From the NCBI RefSeq assembly GCF_014489495.1, contig NZ_CP060780.1:1623001-1687000 (forward strand): a DNA stretch of 64,000 nt, in the 5' to 3' direction. Below, piece after piece: positions 43,424 through 54,497 of this stretch. A program made the translations under genes and the position numbers. This DNA comes from Sphingomonas daechungensis. Lineage in GTDB: Bacteria > Pseudomonadota > Alphaproteobacteria > Sphingomonadales > Sphingomonadaceae. Under the pieces are notes generated by a model. The model worked only from the letters and a program-made list of their open reading frames with translations, was not told the origin of the DNA and did no database searches. The first letter of the stretch is position 1; each line of letters opens with the position of its first letter.

Positions 43424-44014
43424 ATGAGTAAGGACCTGCTGCTCGCGCTGGCGCTCGGTTATCTGTTCGGTTCGGTTCCGTTCGGCCTGTTGTTGACCAA
43501 GCTCGCCGGCAAGGGCGACGTCCGGGACATCGGTTCCGGCAACATCGGCGCGACCAATGTGCTGAGGACCGGCAGTAAGCCACTCGCGGCTGCAACCCTT
43601 GTGCTCGACTGTCTCAAGGCGACAGCTGCGATCCTCTTGGCTCGAACCCTTTGGCCAGGATCGGAGAATTTCGCAGCTGCCGGGGCCCTGGTCGGGCACC
43701 TCTACCCAGTCTGGTTACGGTTCAAGGGCGGGAAGGGCGTCGCCACCCTGCTCGGCATCCTCATCCCGCTGCTGCCGATCGCGGCTGTCATTTACGCTGT
43801 TATCTGGCTTGGGCTGTTGCTTATCGTCCGGATTTCATCTGTGGCCGGCATCGCCGCCGCAATCAGCGCGCCGATCAGCGCTGCCGTCCTCGACCAGGAC
43901 CTGTTGTTCCCGATGTTTCTCGGGTTTGCCTTGCTGGTCGTCTGGAAACATCGTGAGAACATCGTCCGGCTTCGGCACGGCAAGGAGCCAAGGGTAGGTA
44001 AGAAGACCGCGTGA
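43424..44014 (+). CDS. plsY: Glycerol-3-phosphate acyltransferase PlsY
   Basis: 196 residues, five or six membrane helices. Three motifs are seen: GSVPFGLLLTKLAGKGDVRDIGSGNIGATN, GHLYPVWLRFKGGKGVAT, and the last loop VWKHRENIVRLRHGKEPR. It transfers acyl groups from acyl-phosphate to glycerol-3-phosphate at the inner membrane. The stop overlaps the dprA start (GTGA). Confidence 0.95.
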   Translation: MSKDLLLALALGYLFGSVPFGLLLTKLAGKGDVRDIGSGNIGATNVLRTGSKPLAAATLVLDCLKATAAILLARTLWPGSENFAAAGALVGHLYPVWLRFKGGKGVATLLGILIPLLPIAAVIYAVIWLGLLLIVRISSVAGIAAAISAPISAAVLDQDLLFPMFLGFALLVVWKHRENIVRLRHGKEPRVGKKTA

Positions 44015-45094
44015 TTCATGATTTGGTCGACCGGCTTCGGCTGGTCCGTTCGCCCGGTATCGGGCCTGTAACCTACCGCCAGCTCATCGCCCGCTTCGGC
44101 TCCGCCGCAGTGGCGCTTGAGGCTGTCCCCGATCTTGCGGCGCGGGGCGGAGGAAAAGCGCCGAGACTGGTCAGCCGAGGCGACGCGGAACGCGAGATTG
44201 CGCGCGTCGAGACATTGGGGGCACGGTACCTTGTCCTGGGCAAGGCCTCTATCCGCGAGCTCTTGCTGAGCTTGACGACGCTCCTCCCGTCCTCACCGTG
44301 AAGGGTAACCTGAGCCTGCTGGACAGGCCGCTAATCGCGATCGTCGGCGCGAGGAATGCGTCGGCGGCGGCCTGCCGCTTCGCGCGCCAGCTCGCGTATG
44401 ATCTCGGTCAGCAGGATGCGGTAGTCGTCTCCGGCCTGGCGCGAGGTATCGACAGCGCGGCGCACGACGGTTCGCTCGGAACGGGCACGATCGGCGTTAT
44501 CGCGGGAGGCGTCGACTTCTTCTATCCGCCGGAGAACCAGTCACGGCAGGAGGCGATCTCGGAGCGTGGATTGGTCGTTGCCGAGATGCCGCCGGGTACC
44601 GAGCCGCGCGCCCGGCATTTTCCCTATCGCAACCGCATTATCGCCGGCTTGAGCGCGGGAACGGTCGTTGTCGAAGCGGCGCCGCGCTCCGGATCGTTGA
44701 TTACTGCCAGGCTCGCAGCGGAGGCGGGACGCGAGGTGATGGCGGTGCCGGGCTCCCCGCTCGACCCGAGGGCGCAGGGCTGCAACCAGCTCATCCGGCA
44801 GGGCGCGACGCTCGTCCAGAATGTGGCCGACGTGCTGGAGGCCGTGCGACCGATGCAATCGAGCCTGGCTTCGCCCCGAAACGCCTACGAAGCCGAGCCA
44901 TATCAGTCGGACGGCGATGATAGTGCGCTGGGCATCGTCGAGGAACTGCTCGGCCCTCGCCGGTGCCGGTCGACGAGGTCATTCGCTTGTCGGGTGTTAC
45001 GAGTGGCGCGGTGCAGATGGCGCTGCTGGAACTCGACCTTGCTGGACGCCTCGATCGGCATGCCGGCGGAAAGGTCAGCTTGCGAGCGGCTTGA
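44011..45094 (+). CDS. dprA: DNA-protecting protein DprA
   Basis: About 361 residues: an N-terminal SAM-like domain ([20 protein letters not shown]), then the Rossmann fold with [49 protein letters not shown] and [22 protein letters not shown], and a C-terminal winged helix ([30 protein letters not shown]). Breaks at 44250 and 44954-44956 are each repaired by one base. It loads RecA on incoming single strands during transformation. GTG start, coupled to plsY. Confidence 0.93.
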
Positions 45095-45145
45095 CGGGCC
45101 GAATCCGAAGTCCCCACCTTATACGCGTATGCGTGAGGGCAATCT

Positions 45146-47611
45146 GTGAAACTGGTCGTAGTCGAATCGCCGGCGAAGGCGAAAACCATCGAGAAGTATC
45201 TGGGCGGCGGGCATCGCGTACTCGCGAGCTACGGGCATGTTCGGGATCTTCCGCCGAAGGATGGCTCGGTCGATCCCGAGCATGATTTCGACATGCTGTG
45301 GCAGGTTTCGCCAGACCGTTCGAAGCAGCTGAAGCTCATCACCGACGAGGCGAAGAAGGCGGACGCGCTGATCCTCGCCACTGACCCCGACCGGGAAGGA
45401 GAGGCGATCAGCTGGCACGTCCAAGAGGTGCTTCGGGCGAAGAAGGCGCTGCCCAAGGATGTGCAGCGCGTAACCTTTAATGCCATCACCAACGCCGCGG
45501 TCACCGAGGCGATGCGCAACCCGCGCGAGCTCGATGTCGACCTCATCGATGCGTACCGCGCCCGGCGGGCACTCGACTATCTCGTCGGTTTCACGCTCTC
45601 GCCGATCCTGTGGCGCAAGTTGCCCGGCGCGAAGTCCGCGGCCGTGTCCAGTCGGTGGCGCTCCGCCTGATCGTCGACCGCGAACGCGAAATCGAGGTCT
45701 TCAAGACCCAGGAATATTGGCAGGTCAGCGCCACTTTCGAGGCTGACGGCCAGCCGTTCACGGCGCGACTCGTCCAGCTCGATGGCAAGAAGCTCGACCG
45801 CCTTTCGATCGGCTCCAAGAACGATGCCGATGCCGCCAAGGCGGTGGTCGAAGGCGGACGCTTCACCGTCGCTTCGGTTGAGACCAAGCCATTCGCCAAG
45901 AACCCGCCGCCGCCATTCACCACCTCAACGCTTCAGCAAGAGGCCGCGCGCAAGCTAGGTTTCTCCGCCAGCCACACGATGCGGGTCGCCCAGTCTCTCT
46001 ACGAGGACGGGCTGATCACCTACATGCGCACTGACGGCGTCGACATGGCGGAAGAGGCGATCAGCGCCGCCCGCAAGGCGATCGCCAACCGCTACGACAG
46101 CGGCTTCGTTCCGGACAAGCCACGGCGCTACACCAGCAAGGCGAAGAACGCGCAGGAGGCTCACGAGGCGATCCGACCAACGGACTTCGGCCGGTCGCAC
46201 GCGGCGTCGGGCGACCACGCTCGTCTGTACGAGCTGGTCTACAACCGCGCGTTGGCCAGCCAGATGGCGTCCGCGCGTCTGGAGCGCACGACGGTGGAGC
46301 TGACCGATGGAGCGGGCAGGGCCGTGCTCCGCGCGACCGGCCAGGTCGTGCTCTTTCCGGGCTTCATGACGCTTTACGACGAGGGCCGCGACGACGCCCA
46401 GGATGAAGAGAGCGCTCGCATGCCGGCCTTGCGCGAGGGCGATGCGCCGACCAAGACCGGCGTGGAGGCGACCCAGCATTTTACGCAACCTCCGCCGCGT
46501 TACTCCGAAGCGAGCCTGGTCAAGCGGCTGGAGGAGCTGGGATCGGTCGGCCGTCGACCTACGCCTCGATCCTGCAGACGCTGAAGGACCGGGAGTATGT
46601 GCGGGTCGAGAAGGCTCGATTCATCCCCGAGGAGAGCGGACGGCTCGTGACCGCGTTCCTGGAGCGGTTCTTCGAAAAGTACGTCAGCTACGATTATACC
46701 GCGGAGCTGGAAGAAGAGCTCGACGACGTCTCAGGCGGGCGCCTCAACTGGCAGAAATTGCTTCAATTATTCTGGCGGGACTTCCAGCCCAAGGCGGGTG
46801 AAGTCATGGAGCAGAAGCCGTCGGAAGTGACGGCTGCGCTCGATGAATTTCTGGCGCCATGGCTCTATCCGCCGCGCGAGGACGGCAGCGATCCGCGCGT
46901 CTGTCCGGCTTGCGGCAACGGCCGGCTCTCGCTTCGGGGCGGCAAGTTCGGCGCCTTCGTCGCCTGCTCGAACTATCCCGAATGCCGCTACACGCAGAAG
47001 TTCGGACAGGGCGGCGAGCAGGCGGGTGGTGAGGGCCCGCAGGATCTTGGCAACGGGATCGAGCTGAAGAGCGGGCGCTTCGGTCCGTACCTTGAGCGCG
47101 AAGGCAAAAGAGCGTCGATCCCGAAGGACGTGCCGGTTGCGGACGTGGACCTCGAAATGGCCGAAAGACTGCTGTCGCTGCCACGCGAGATCGGCGCGCA
47201 CCCGGAGACCGGCAAGACCATCAAGGCCTCGATTGGCCGATACGGGCCCTATCTCGAGCATGACGGCAAATATGCGCGGCTGAATTCGACGGCCGAAGTC
47301 TTCGAGACCGGGATGAACGCGGCGGTCGCGAAGCTTGCCGATGCGGCTTCAGGCGGCGGACGCCGCCAAGGCGCTTCGCGCGAGCCGATTGCGGTACTCG
47401 GCGCCCATCCCAGCAGCGGACTGGAGATCAAGGTGATGTCCGGTCGCTACGGTCCCTACGTCAGCGATGGTTCGACTCACGCGACCTTGCCCAAGAGCGC
47501 CGACCCGAAGGCAGTCACGCTGGAGCAGGCGGTGGAATGGATCGACGCCAAGGCCGCCAAGGGCCGTCCGCTAAAGGCAAAAAGAAGCCGGCGCGGAAGA
47601 AGAAGGCCTAG
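45146..47611 (+). CDS. topA: DNA topoisomerase I
   Basis: About 824 residues from GTG 45146. Toprim domain: VVESPAKAKTIEKYL and LATDPDREGEAISWH. The catalytic Tyr follows LITYMRTDGVDM; RPSTYASILQTLKDREYV appears after repair. A zinc-ribbon C-terminal region (CPACGNGRLSLRGGKFGAFVACSNYPECRYTQKF) is followed by three topoisomerase C-terminal repeats (GRFGPYLER, GRYGPYLEHDGKYA, GRYGPYVSDG) and a Lys-rich tail. Breaks at 45640-45641, 46539-46541 and the A-run 47579-47583 are repaired by one base each. The stop lies inside a palindrome shared with the moeB stop. Confidence 0.95.
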
Positions 47612-48364
47612 GCCGAACAGGTCCGGCAGTTCGGGTCCTTCGGAAGGCGGATCTTTCGCCAGTCGAGCGCTTCTCCGTCGAACAGGAATAAGCTTCCGGG
47701 ACGTCCTCGCCGATCCCGACGATGACCCGGATCGCCATCAGGGCGGCGAAGCTCCCACGGTTGCAGTCAGCGCGCCGAGTACGCCTTGCTCGGCGCAGGT
47801 GTCGCAATCGTCGCTGTCGAACGCATCGCCGACGAAGCAGCGGTAGCAGGGTTTGTCGGGCTCCCAGCCGCGGAAGAGGGCGATCTGCCCTTGGAACATG
47901 ACCGCGGCCGCCGACACCAGCGGAATGCGAAGACGCGTAAGCAAGTCGCCGACGACCAACCTCGTTGCGAAATTGTCCGAGCCGTCGATCACGAGATCGT
48001 GGCCCGCCAGGAGCGACTCGGCATTGTCCGCGCTCAGCCTTTCCTTAACGGCAGTGACTTCCACATAGGGGTTGAGCGCGCGCACGACCTCCGCCGCCAG
48101 CACCGCCTTGGGCTGGCCGATCTGGTCGTCACGGAAGATGGGCTGGCGCTGAAGGTTGCTGCGATCGACGATGTCGTCATCGATGATTGTGAGCTTCCCG
48201 ATCCCTGCGCCGGCGAGTGCCGGGACGATTGCACTGCCGATGCCGCCCGCACCGACGACGAGAACGCGCGCCGACTTGAGCTTGCGCTGGCCGACGCCGC
48301 CGACTTGCGGGAGGACGATGTGTCGTGCGTAGCGCTCCAGCTCGTCGTCGCTAAGTTCGCTCAC
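47608..48364 (-). CDS. moeB: HesA/MoeB/ThiF family adenylyltransferase
   Basis: About 252 residues from GTG 48364 ([21 protein letters not shown]). ATP site [17 protein letters not shown] and [13 protein letters not shown]; zinc pairs in CYRC and CRTC, with a further DCDTC. It adenylates the C-terminal Gly-Gly of a sulfur carrier (MoaD- or ThiS-type); which carrier is not shown by context. Breaks at 47754-47756 and 47696-47697 are repaired by one base each. The start overlaps the dut stop (GTGA). Confidence 0.88.
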
Positions 48365-48797
48365 CGGCCGGTGCTTCCGAAGCCTCCGCTGCCTCGCGCG
48401 GTTTCCTCCAGTTCCTGCACCTCGGTGAACCGTGCCTGGAGGACCGGGCCGGGACAAGCTGCGCGATCCGCTCGCCGCGACGAACCTCGAACGGTTCGCC
48501 GCCGAGATTGGCGAGAATGACTTTCACTTCGCCGCGATAGTCGCTGTCGATCGTGCCGGGCGTGTTGAGACAGGTGATGCCGTGCTTGAGCGCCAGTCCG
48601 GAGCGGGGACGCACCTGCACCTCGTTTCCGTGTGGGATATCTATCGCAAAGCCGGTCGCGACGGCATGCCGCTCTCCCGGTTGAAGAGTGAGGTCCTCGG
48701 CGGACACAACGTCCAGGCCGGCGGCGTGCTCGGTCGCATATTGGGGAAGCGGCAGGCCTTCGCCGTGGGGCAGCCGGGTAAGCTTGATCTCGATCAT
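48361..48797 (-). CDS. dut: dUTP diphosphatase
   Basis: About 145 residues with the five trimeric dUTPase motifs: [49 protein letters not shown] and the C-terminal [10 protein letters not shown] arm, the last two restored by one base at 48446-48448. It hydrolyses dUTP to dUMP. Start and stop overlap coaBC and moeB by 4 bases each. Confidence 0.95.
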
Positions 48798-49970
48798 CCG
48801 ATCTCCTGTTCGACGCGGCGCATGAGGCGCCGCGCGACTTCCTGTTTTGAGTCTTCCGGCCAGTCCTCGATTCCGCTCGCTGTCACAAGATGGACGCGGT
48901 TGCGGTGACCTCCCATGACGTCGCCGGAAACGTCGTTGGCAACGATCCAGTCGGCCTTCTTGCCAACCTGCTTGGCGATGGCGTTTTCGACGACATTGTC
49001 GGTCTCGGCTGCGAAACCGATCACCAGCCGCGGCCGCCGTTCGTGCACCGAGATTTCTGCCAGAATGTCGCGCGTCGGCACGAACTTGAGCTTTGGCGGC
49101 CCGTTTCCCTTTTTCAGCTTGGTCGGCGAGATTTCCACGCGCCAGTCGGCGACTGCGGCGACCATGATCGCGCAGTCGGCTGGGAGGGAGGCCATGACTG
49201 CATCCGCCATTTGCTGGGCGGTCTCCACATCGACCCGGTCCACGCCGGGCGGAGTGTCGAGCGAGACCGGTCCGGCAACGAGCGTCACCCGCGCGCCGGC
49301 CTCGGCGGCGGCGGCGGCAATGGCGAATCCCTGACGTCCGGAGGATCGATTGGCGATTACGCGGACGGGATCGATCGGCTCATGAGTCGGGCCGGCCGTG
49401 ACAAGGATGTGCTTGCCCTGGAGCGTCACTTTTCGCCGAGGAATCCGCGCTGGTTGAGAAAGTCGAAGATCGCTTGCGGCTCGTGAAGGCGGCCGGGCCG
49501 TACTCGCCGCACGCCATTTCGCCCTCGTCGGGATCGATGACCGTGACGCCATCGACCTTGAGCTGTGCGATGTTTCGCTCGGTTGCCGGGTGCTGCCACA
49601 TGCGAACGTTCATGGCCGGGGCGACGACCACCTTCTTGTCGGTGGCGAGAAGCAAAGTCGTCGCCAGGTCGTCGGCGATGCCTGCTGTCATCTTGGCGAG
49701 AAGGTCCGCCGTGGCCGGACAGACGAGGATGAAATCGGCGGATCGGCTGAGTTCGATATGGCCCATGTCGATCTCGTCCTTGAGCTCCCACAGGGACGTG
49801 TAGACCTCGCTCTTGGCGAGCGCGCCGAGCGCCATCGGCGTCACGAAATGCTCCCCACCCTTGGTGAGGACGGGCGTCACCTCGTGCCCGACCTTCTTGA
49901 ACAGCCGGACAAGCTCGAGCGACTTGTAGGCGGCAATCCCTCCGCCAACGATCAGCAGCACCTTGGCCAT
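48794..49970 (-). CDS. coaBC: Bifunctional phosphopantothenoylcysteine decarboxylase/phosphopantothenate-cysteine ligase
   Basis: About 393 residues. The CoaC part has [15 protein letters not shown], the PASANT-like segment [18 protein letters not shown] and APAMNVRMW, with a conserved Cys in [12 protein letters not shown]. The CoaB part starts [26 protein letters not shown] and contains AAVADWR and KIK-type KLKKG. Breaks at 49493-49494 and the T-run 49430-49433 are repaired by one base each. It performs two steps of coenzyme A synthesis. ATG 49970; the stop overlaps dut. Confidence 0.95.
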
Positions 49971-50014
49971 GGCCCGCGGCTTAGCCCTGCGAGGCGTCGA
50001 GAGTCGAGTTCCGG

Positions 50015-51682
50015 CTAATTCGCGGGTTCGAGAAACTCGTCCTCGATGATGGCGAAGGGAACGATGCCGGACGCCCAGATGGCAGCGAAGGTGTCGCGAG
50101 ATGAGAAGGGGCGTCCCTCGATGTCGGCCTGGTGCGAGGCCTTGGCGAGCAGGTGGTCGAGCTGAGTCTTGCCGATAATGTAGCTTGGGCCGTAACCGGG
50201 CTGGCGAAGGTAGAGCAGCTGCTCGAAGCCGACGAGCCTGCTGTTGGCGTCGGACCAGCCGCGCGGAGTCCAAGACGCGTGATACTTGCCGGCTTCGTCG
50301 AGCCCGATCTCGTTGGCCTGCACCCGCAATGACGCGAGGCCGCGGGCGGCGCGATTGGCGAGCATGATCCAGACCAGTTCGCGGCCATGGGGCTCGTCGT
50401 CGTAGAGGCCCGCCTGCATCAGCACCTCTTCCATCGCCGTTGCCAGGCCTTCGGAGCGGTCAGCGTAGATGTTGAAGAGGGGAGGCGTCTGCCGGATCGG
50501 GCTGGGGTGCGGTTCTTGGCGGAGGCGAGCGAGCTCGATCCAGTGGAATTGGTGGCTCGAAAGCGGCAGCGGATCGAGTGCAGTGACGTGGGTGAAGAAG
50601 TTGCGCTGCTCGACCGGCGTGTAATCGCCTAGCTGGCCGAACAATGCGGAGCGGAAGTAGGGCTTGTCGGCAATAAAGCCGGCATCGACGAGCAGCCGGT
50701 AGAGCCTCTCCTCACGCGCCAGCGCCATCGCCTTGTAGGCAGCCGGATCCTTGATTTCAGGGATTGGCGGAGCCGTGCGATTGCGCACCTCCTCCAGTCG
50801 AAGCGACGCCAGCGAACGGTCGAGCTCCCGGCGGAGCAAGGTGACCTGCTGGTCGAAGTCGTAGGGGCCGAGCAGGACGTGCTTCAGGTACCAATTGTAG
50901 TTGTCCTTGCCGACGCCGGACGGGCCCTGGCGCTTGGGTGCCTCGGACTTGATCCAGTCGGCGAAGGAGACGGTTGCCTCGCGCGCCTCGGCGACGGCTT
51001 TCTTCAGCTGCGGCGACGCGCCTAGGAGCGACGCCGTGCGCCGGCCGTCGAGGTCGTTAAGGCTCAGGGTGCCCGCTTCCAGCGCTGCGAGGGCTTCGGC
51101 CTGCTCGCGAAAGGCACGGTCGCCGTAGGCCCAAAGGTCGTGAGCCGTGCTGCCGGCGAGGTTCGCGCGCGCATCGGTCAGGAGCGGCGGAATGGTCGCC
51201 AATTGCGCGGTCAGGCGCTTCTGGTCGGCCGCATTGAGCGGCCAACGATAGGCGAACAGGTCGATGACCGGCTCGGCGTAGGTACCCTCGTGCGCCGGAA
51301 CGTCGCTCATCTCCGGAAAGACGGTCTGGTAAAAACCTGGGTCGCGGGCCCAGGGCTTGAGGACGCGGAAGTAGAAATCGAGGCCGCTCATCTCAGCCTG
51401 CATCAGGCGGTAGTCGCCCTTCTGCGAAGCGGTCCAACCGTCGGTGTTCAGCCCGGTCATCTGCAGTTGCAGGTTGGCTAGGTCCCCTGCCTTCTCAGCC
51501 ATCGCCGACGGGCCATAATCGGGACGGCCGTTGGCGATCTTGGGCTGGTTTAGCGCTCGCCATTCTTCGAACGCCTTGAGCAACTGAGGATAGGTCGAGG
51601 CGGAGGCTTGAGCGGCTTGCGCCGGTGATGCCGAAATCATGGGAATGGCGGAAATCGCAAGCGCCAGGGCAATTCGAAACAT
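50015..51682 (-). CDS. DUF885-like exported protein
   Basis: 555 uninterrupted residues with signal peptide (ALAISAIPMISASPAQAAQ). The body is almost wholly helical with YRLMQAEMSGLDFYFRVLKPWARDPGFYQ, ARDPxFY and IPEIKDPAAYKAMA, a layout I associate with DUF885 proteins. The HExxH-type zinc motif present in catalytic members is not evident; the nearest region reads SSHQFHWIELARL. It may therefore be a non-catalytic relative. It precedes coaBC on the same strand by 44 bases. Confidence 0.65.
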   Translation of the reverse strand: MFRIALALAISAIPMISASPAQAAQASASTYPQLLKAFEEWRALNQPKIANGRPDYGPSAMAEKAGDLANLQLQMTGLNTDGWTASQKGDYRLMQAEMSGLDFYFRVLKPWARDPGFYQTVFPEMSDVPAHEGTYAEPVIDLFAYRWPLNAADQKRLTAQLATIPPLLTDARANLAGSTAHDLWAYGDRAFREQAEALAALEAGTLSLNDLDGRRTASLLGASPQLKKAVAEAREATVSFADWIKSEAPKRQGPSGVGKDNYNWYLKHVLLGPYDFDQQVTLLRRELDRSLASLRLEEVRNRTAPPIPEIKDPAAYKAMALAREERLYRLLVDAGFIADKPYFRSALFGQLGDYTPVEQRNFFTHVTALDPLPLSSHQFHWIELARLRQEPHPSPIRQTPPLFNIYADRSEGLATAMEEVLMQAGLYDDEPHGRELVWIMLANRAARGLASLRVQANEIGLDEAGKYHASWTPRGWSDANSRLVGFEQLLYLRQPGYGPSYIIGKTQLDHLLAKASHQADIEGRPFSSRDTFAAIWASGIVPFAIIEDEFLEPAN

Positions 51683-51745
51683 CGGCCAGTCCCCAAAGGT
51701 TGTCGCCGGAGGTTATCGCCCCGCTGCCGCAGCGCAAGCAGGCAC

Positions 51746-51775
51746 GAAAAAGGCGGGGCCCTTGCGAGCCCCGCC
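51746..51775 (-). terminator. Intrinsic terminator after the SWFGD protein gene
   Basis: Minus-strand hairpin with an 8-bp perfect stem (GGCGGGGC and GCCCCGCC, bases 51752-51759 and 51768-51775), followed by TTTTTCG. It separates the SWFGD gene from the DUF885-like gene. Confidence 0.88.
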
Positions 51776-51794
51776 TCCCGTGACGAACTTGCAC

Positions 51795-52802
51795 CTAGGT
51801 TCGCGAGCGTGAGCCAGAACGTCCGCCGCTGCCAGTTTCCGAACCGGCATCAGCCGTCTCGATCGCCCGCGTGGTGTCGGCCTGGATCGAGCCGCCAACG
51901 CCGGTCGCGGCGCCACTTGCGGAGCCGCTGCCGCCGGTTCCGGTCACCGAAGCCGTGGTCGTTCCGACACCAGCATTCGATGCCATTCCCGTGTCGACAC
52001 CCGAGCCGCCGCTCGATGCCGACGGAGACTGGCTCTGGCGATTGCGCCGCCAGCTATCGAAGTCGGAGTGGAATTGATGTTCGCGCTCGCGGCAGTAATC
52101 GTCGTAATCGCGGTCGAGTTGCGACATCTGACGGTCGCGCCAGCTGCGATAGTGATCGTCCTGGCTGCTGCCGAAGCGCTGATTGCCGAAGCCGCCAAGA
52201 GTGTCGCCCATGTCGCTGTAGCCGAGCGATTCGTTCTCACCGCGATTGGCTTCGCCCCAGCTTTGCGCGTGGTCGCGCCGATGCTGGCCGCGGAAGTCGC
52301 TCTCGTTGCGAAAGCCGCCGAAGCCACTGGAGAGGCTGCGGTCGCGATCCTGCGATGAACTGCGGGGCGAACCGTATCCGCCGCGGCCTTGTTCGCGATC
52401 CCAGTTGCTTCCTGAGCGTTGACCTTGGCTCATCCCGCCACCGTAGCCGCCGGTTTCACGGCCATGCCCACGATTGCGCTCAGCGCTCCGGTGCTGATCC
52501 TGATCCCACGACGATCCGCCGCTCCAGCCCACGCCGTGCGAGCTTGAATTGCGGTCGTTGTCCCAAGAGCGAGGCTGCTGGCCGCGGTTGATCTGCTGGT
52601 CGCGGTTCCAGGACGTGTCGCGCTGATAGTCGCGACCGGGCCGGCGATCGTCGTCATCGTCGCCAAACCAGGAGCGAAGCTGTTCGCCGGCGCGCTCGAA
52701 GAAGCCGCGATCCTCGTCGCGATCACGTCCGTAGCTCGACCGTTCGCGATTCTCGTCGCGCCATCGGTCGCGGTTCATGTCGTCGCCATATCCTCTTGCC
52801 AT
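51795..52802 (-). CDS. SWFGD-motif low-complexity protein
   Basis: 335 residues from ATG 52802. The N-terminal 50 residues are dense in Arg/Asp and contain FFERAGEQLRSWFGDDDDD, the SWFGD motif. A long disordered region rich in Gly, Ser, Asn, Gln, Arg and Asp follows, then a compact basic-acidic helix (WRDRQMSQLDRDYDDYCREREHQFHSDFDSWR), and a Gly/Ser/Thr tail. No signal peptide. Its function is unknown; in related sphingomonads it is annotated only by motif, from memory. Confidence 0.75.
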   Translation of the reverse strand: MARGYGDDMNRDRWRDENRERSSYGRDRDEDRGFFERAGEQLRSWFGDDDDDRRPGRDYQRDTSWNRDQQINRGQQPRSWDNDRNSSSHGVGWSGGSSWDQDQHRSAERNRGHGRETGGYGGGMSQGQRSGSNWDREQGRGGYGSPRSSSQDRDRSLSSGFGGFRNESDFRGQHRRDHAQSWGEANRGENESLGYSDMGDTLGGFGNQRFGSSQDDHYRSWRDRQMSQLDRDYDDYCREREHQFHSDFDSWRRNRQSQSPSASSGGSGVDTGMASNAGVGTTTASVTGTGGSGSASGAATGVGGSIQADTTRAIETADAGSETGSGGRSGSRSRT

Positions 52803-52956
52803 TGCGGGCCTCCTTGTCTGGACGAAATTGAAGCGGGCGGGTGCGCCCACCTCTGTCCAACGGAGCGAGTGAATGGCCGTTCCGTGCCTCAACGTCGCTC
52901 GGCGCATCCAGACATCCGGCTGGCGCAAGCTGCTGATTCGGAAGTGAAAGAGTCGT

Positions 52957-54497
52957 CTAGCCGACCAAGAATATGGCAGCCGCTCCGACCGCTGCACCGA
53001 TCAGCGCGACCAGCCCATAGCCGGCCCATCTCGGCCGCTGGATCACCGCAATCTCGGGCAGTGGCGGGGGAGGAGGGCAGCACCGAATGGGGGATAGTAC
53101 TGGTCGATCCGCTTGATCAGTTCGGGCACAAGCTTGGCGGCGCGGACCAGCTCGACGATGCGGTCGGCGTAATATGCCTCGGGGCCAAGCTCGGAGCGCA
53201 GCCAGTCGCGAAGGAACGGCTCTGCTGTCTCCCACATGTTAATGTCGGGATCGAGCGCGGTCGCCACGCCCTCGTTCATCACCATCGACTTCTGCAGAAG
53301 CAGCAAATGCGGCTGCGTCGGCATGTCGAAATCGCGCGTGATGGAGAACAGGCTCTCCAGCATCCGTCCGACGGAAATCTCCTTGACGGGGAGGCCCCGG
53401 ATCGGCTCGCCGGCCGCACGCAGGGCGGTCGCGAACTCCTGCACATTGTGGTGCGAGGGCACGTACTGCGCCTCAAAGTGGATTTCCGCGACGCGCCGAT
53501 AGTCGCCCGTGATCAGCCCGTAGAGGATTTCCGCAAGCCACATTCGCGCTCTGCGGTCGATGCGGCCCATGATCCCGAAATCGATGGCGGCGATCCGGCC
53601 GTCACGCAGGGCGAACAGGTTCCCGTGGTGCAGGTCGGCGTGGAAGAAGCCGTCGACCACGGCCTGGCGAAGGAAGGCGCGGACGAGAATTCCGGACAAG
53701 GCGCTGCAGTCGTGCCCTTCGGCGATCAGCGCCTCGCGGTCGTTCAGCTTGATCCCGTCGAGCCATTCGAGCGTGAGCACCCGCCTGGCGGTCCGGCGCC
53801 AGTCGATTTCGGGCACGTAATAGCCCGGCTCGGCGATCATGTTCTCGCGGAGTTCGGAGGCTGACGCGGCCTCTCGCTGAAGGTCCAGCTCTCGCGCCGT
53901 CCACTGCTTGAATTGGGCGACGACAAGGCGGGGGCGCAGGCGGGCTGCCTCCCCGCCCATCGATTCAACGTGAGCGGCTGCCCACTCGTAGGTGTCGATG
54001 GCCCTGGCGATTTCTTCCTCGACGCCCGGCCGAAGCACTTTGACCGCGACTACCTTGCCGTCCGTGGTGACAGCCTTGTGGACCTGCGCGATGGACGCCG
54101 CGCCGATCGGATTTTCGTCGAACTCCACGAACAGGCTCTCGATGCTCGTCCCGAAGGATGACTCGATCGTCTGCCGGATCGCGGCGAAAGGCGCAGGCGG
54201 AAGGTTGTCCTGAAGCTGGGACAGATTTTCGGCCGCCTTGGCGCCGACGAGGTCGGGCCGGGTCGAAAGAGCCTGTCCAAGCTTGATCGCTGCAGGGCCA
54301 ATCGCCTGAAGAGCCGCAGCATATTCCGGCGTATCGGGAACCCGCGCACCAAAGCGCGCAAGCCGTGCGAGGCGGCGCACGGGCGGCGGCGTCAAGGGAT
54401 CGGATTCAATACCGCGCAGGGCGCCGTGACGAGCCAGCGTCCGGCCCCACTTCAACAGACGCCACAGGTGGGTGACCGTCGTGGTCAAATCTTCCAC
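52957..54497 (-). CDS. ubiB: UbiB protein kinase-like, ubiquinone biosynthesis
   Basis: About 513 residues. ADCK/UbiB signatures: AIKLGQALSTRPDLVG (KxGQ), an ExD in TARELDLQREA, VAVKVLRPGVEEE, HADLHHGNLF and AIDFGIMGRID. One break at the G-run 53066-53070, repaired by one base, adds the C-terminal membrane helix (YGLVALIGAAVGAAAIFLVG). It supports ubiquinone synthesis on the membrane. It overlaps the ubiE end by 13 bases. Confidence 0.94.

Noticed and set aside
45146..47611. Programmed frameshifting or split topA
   Set aside because: Three breaks at different runs in one gene, and the same pattern in about 30 genes, fit base loss in the assembly. No slippery site with a downstream structure was evident.
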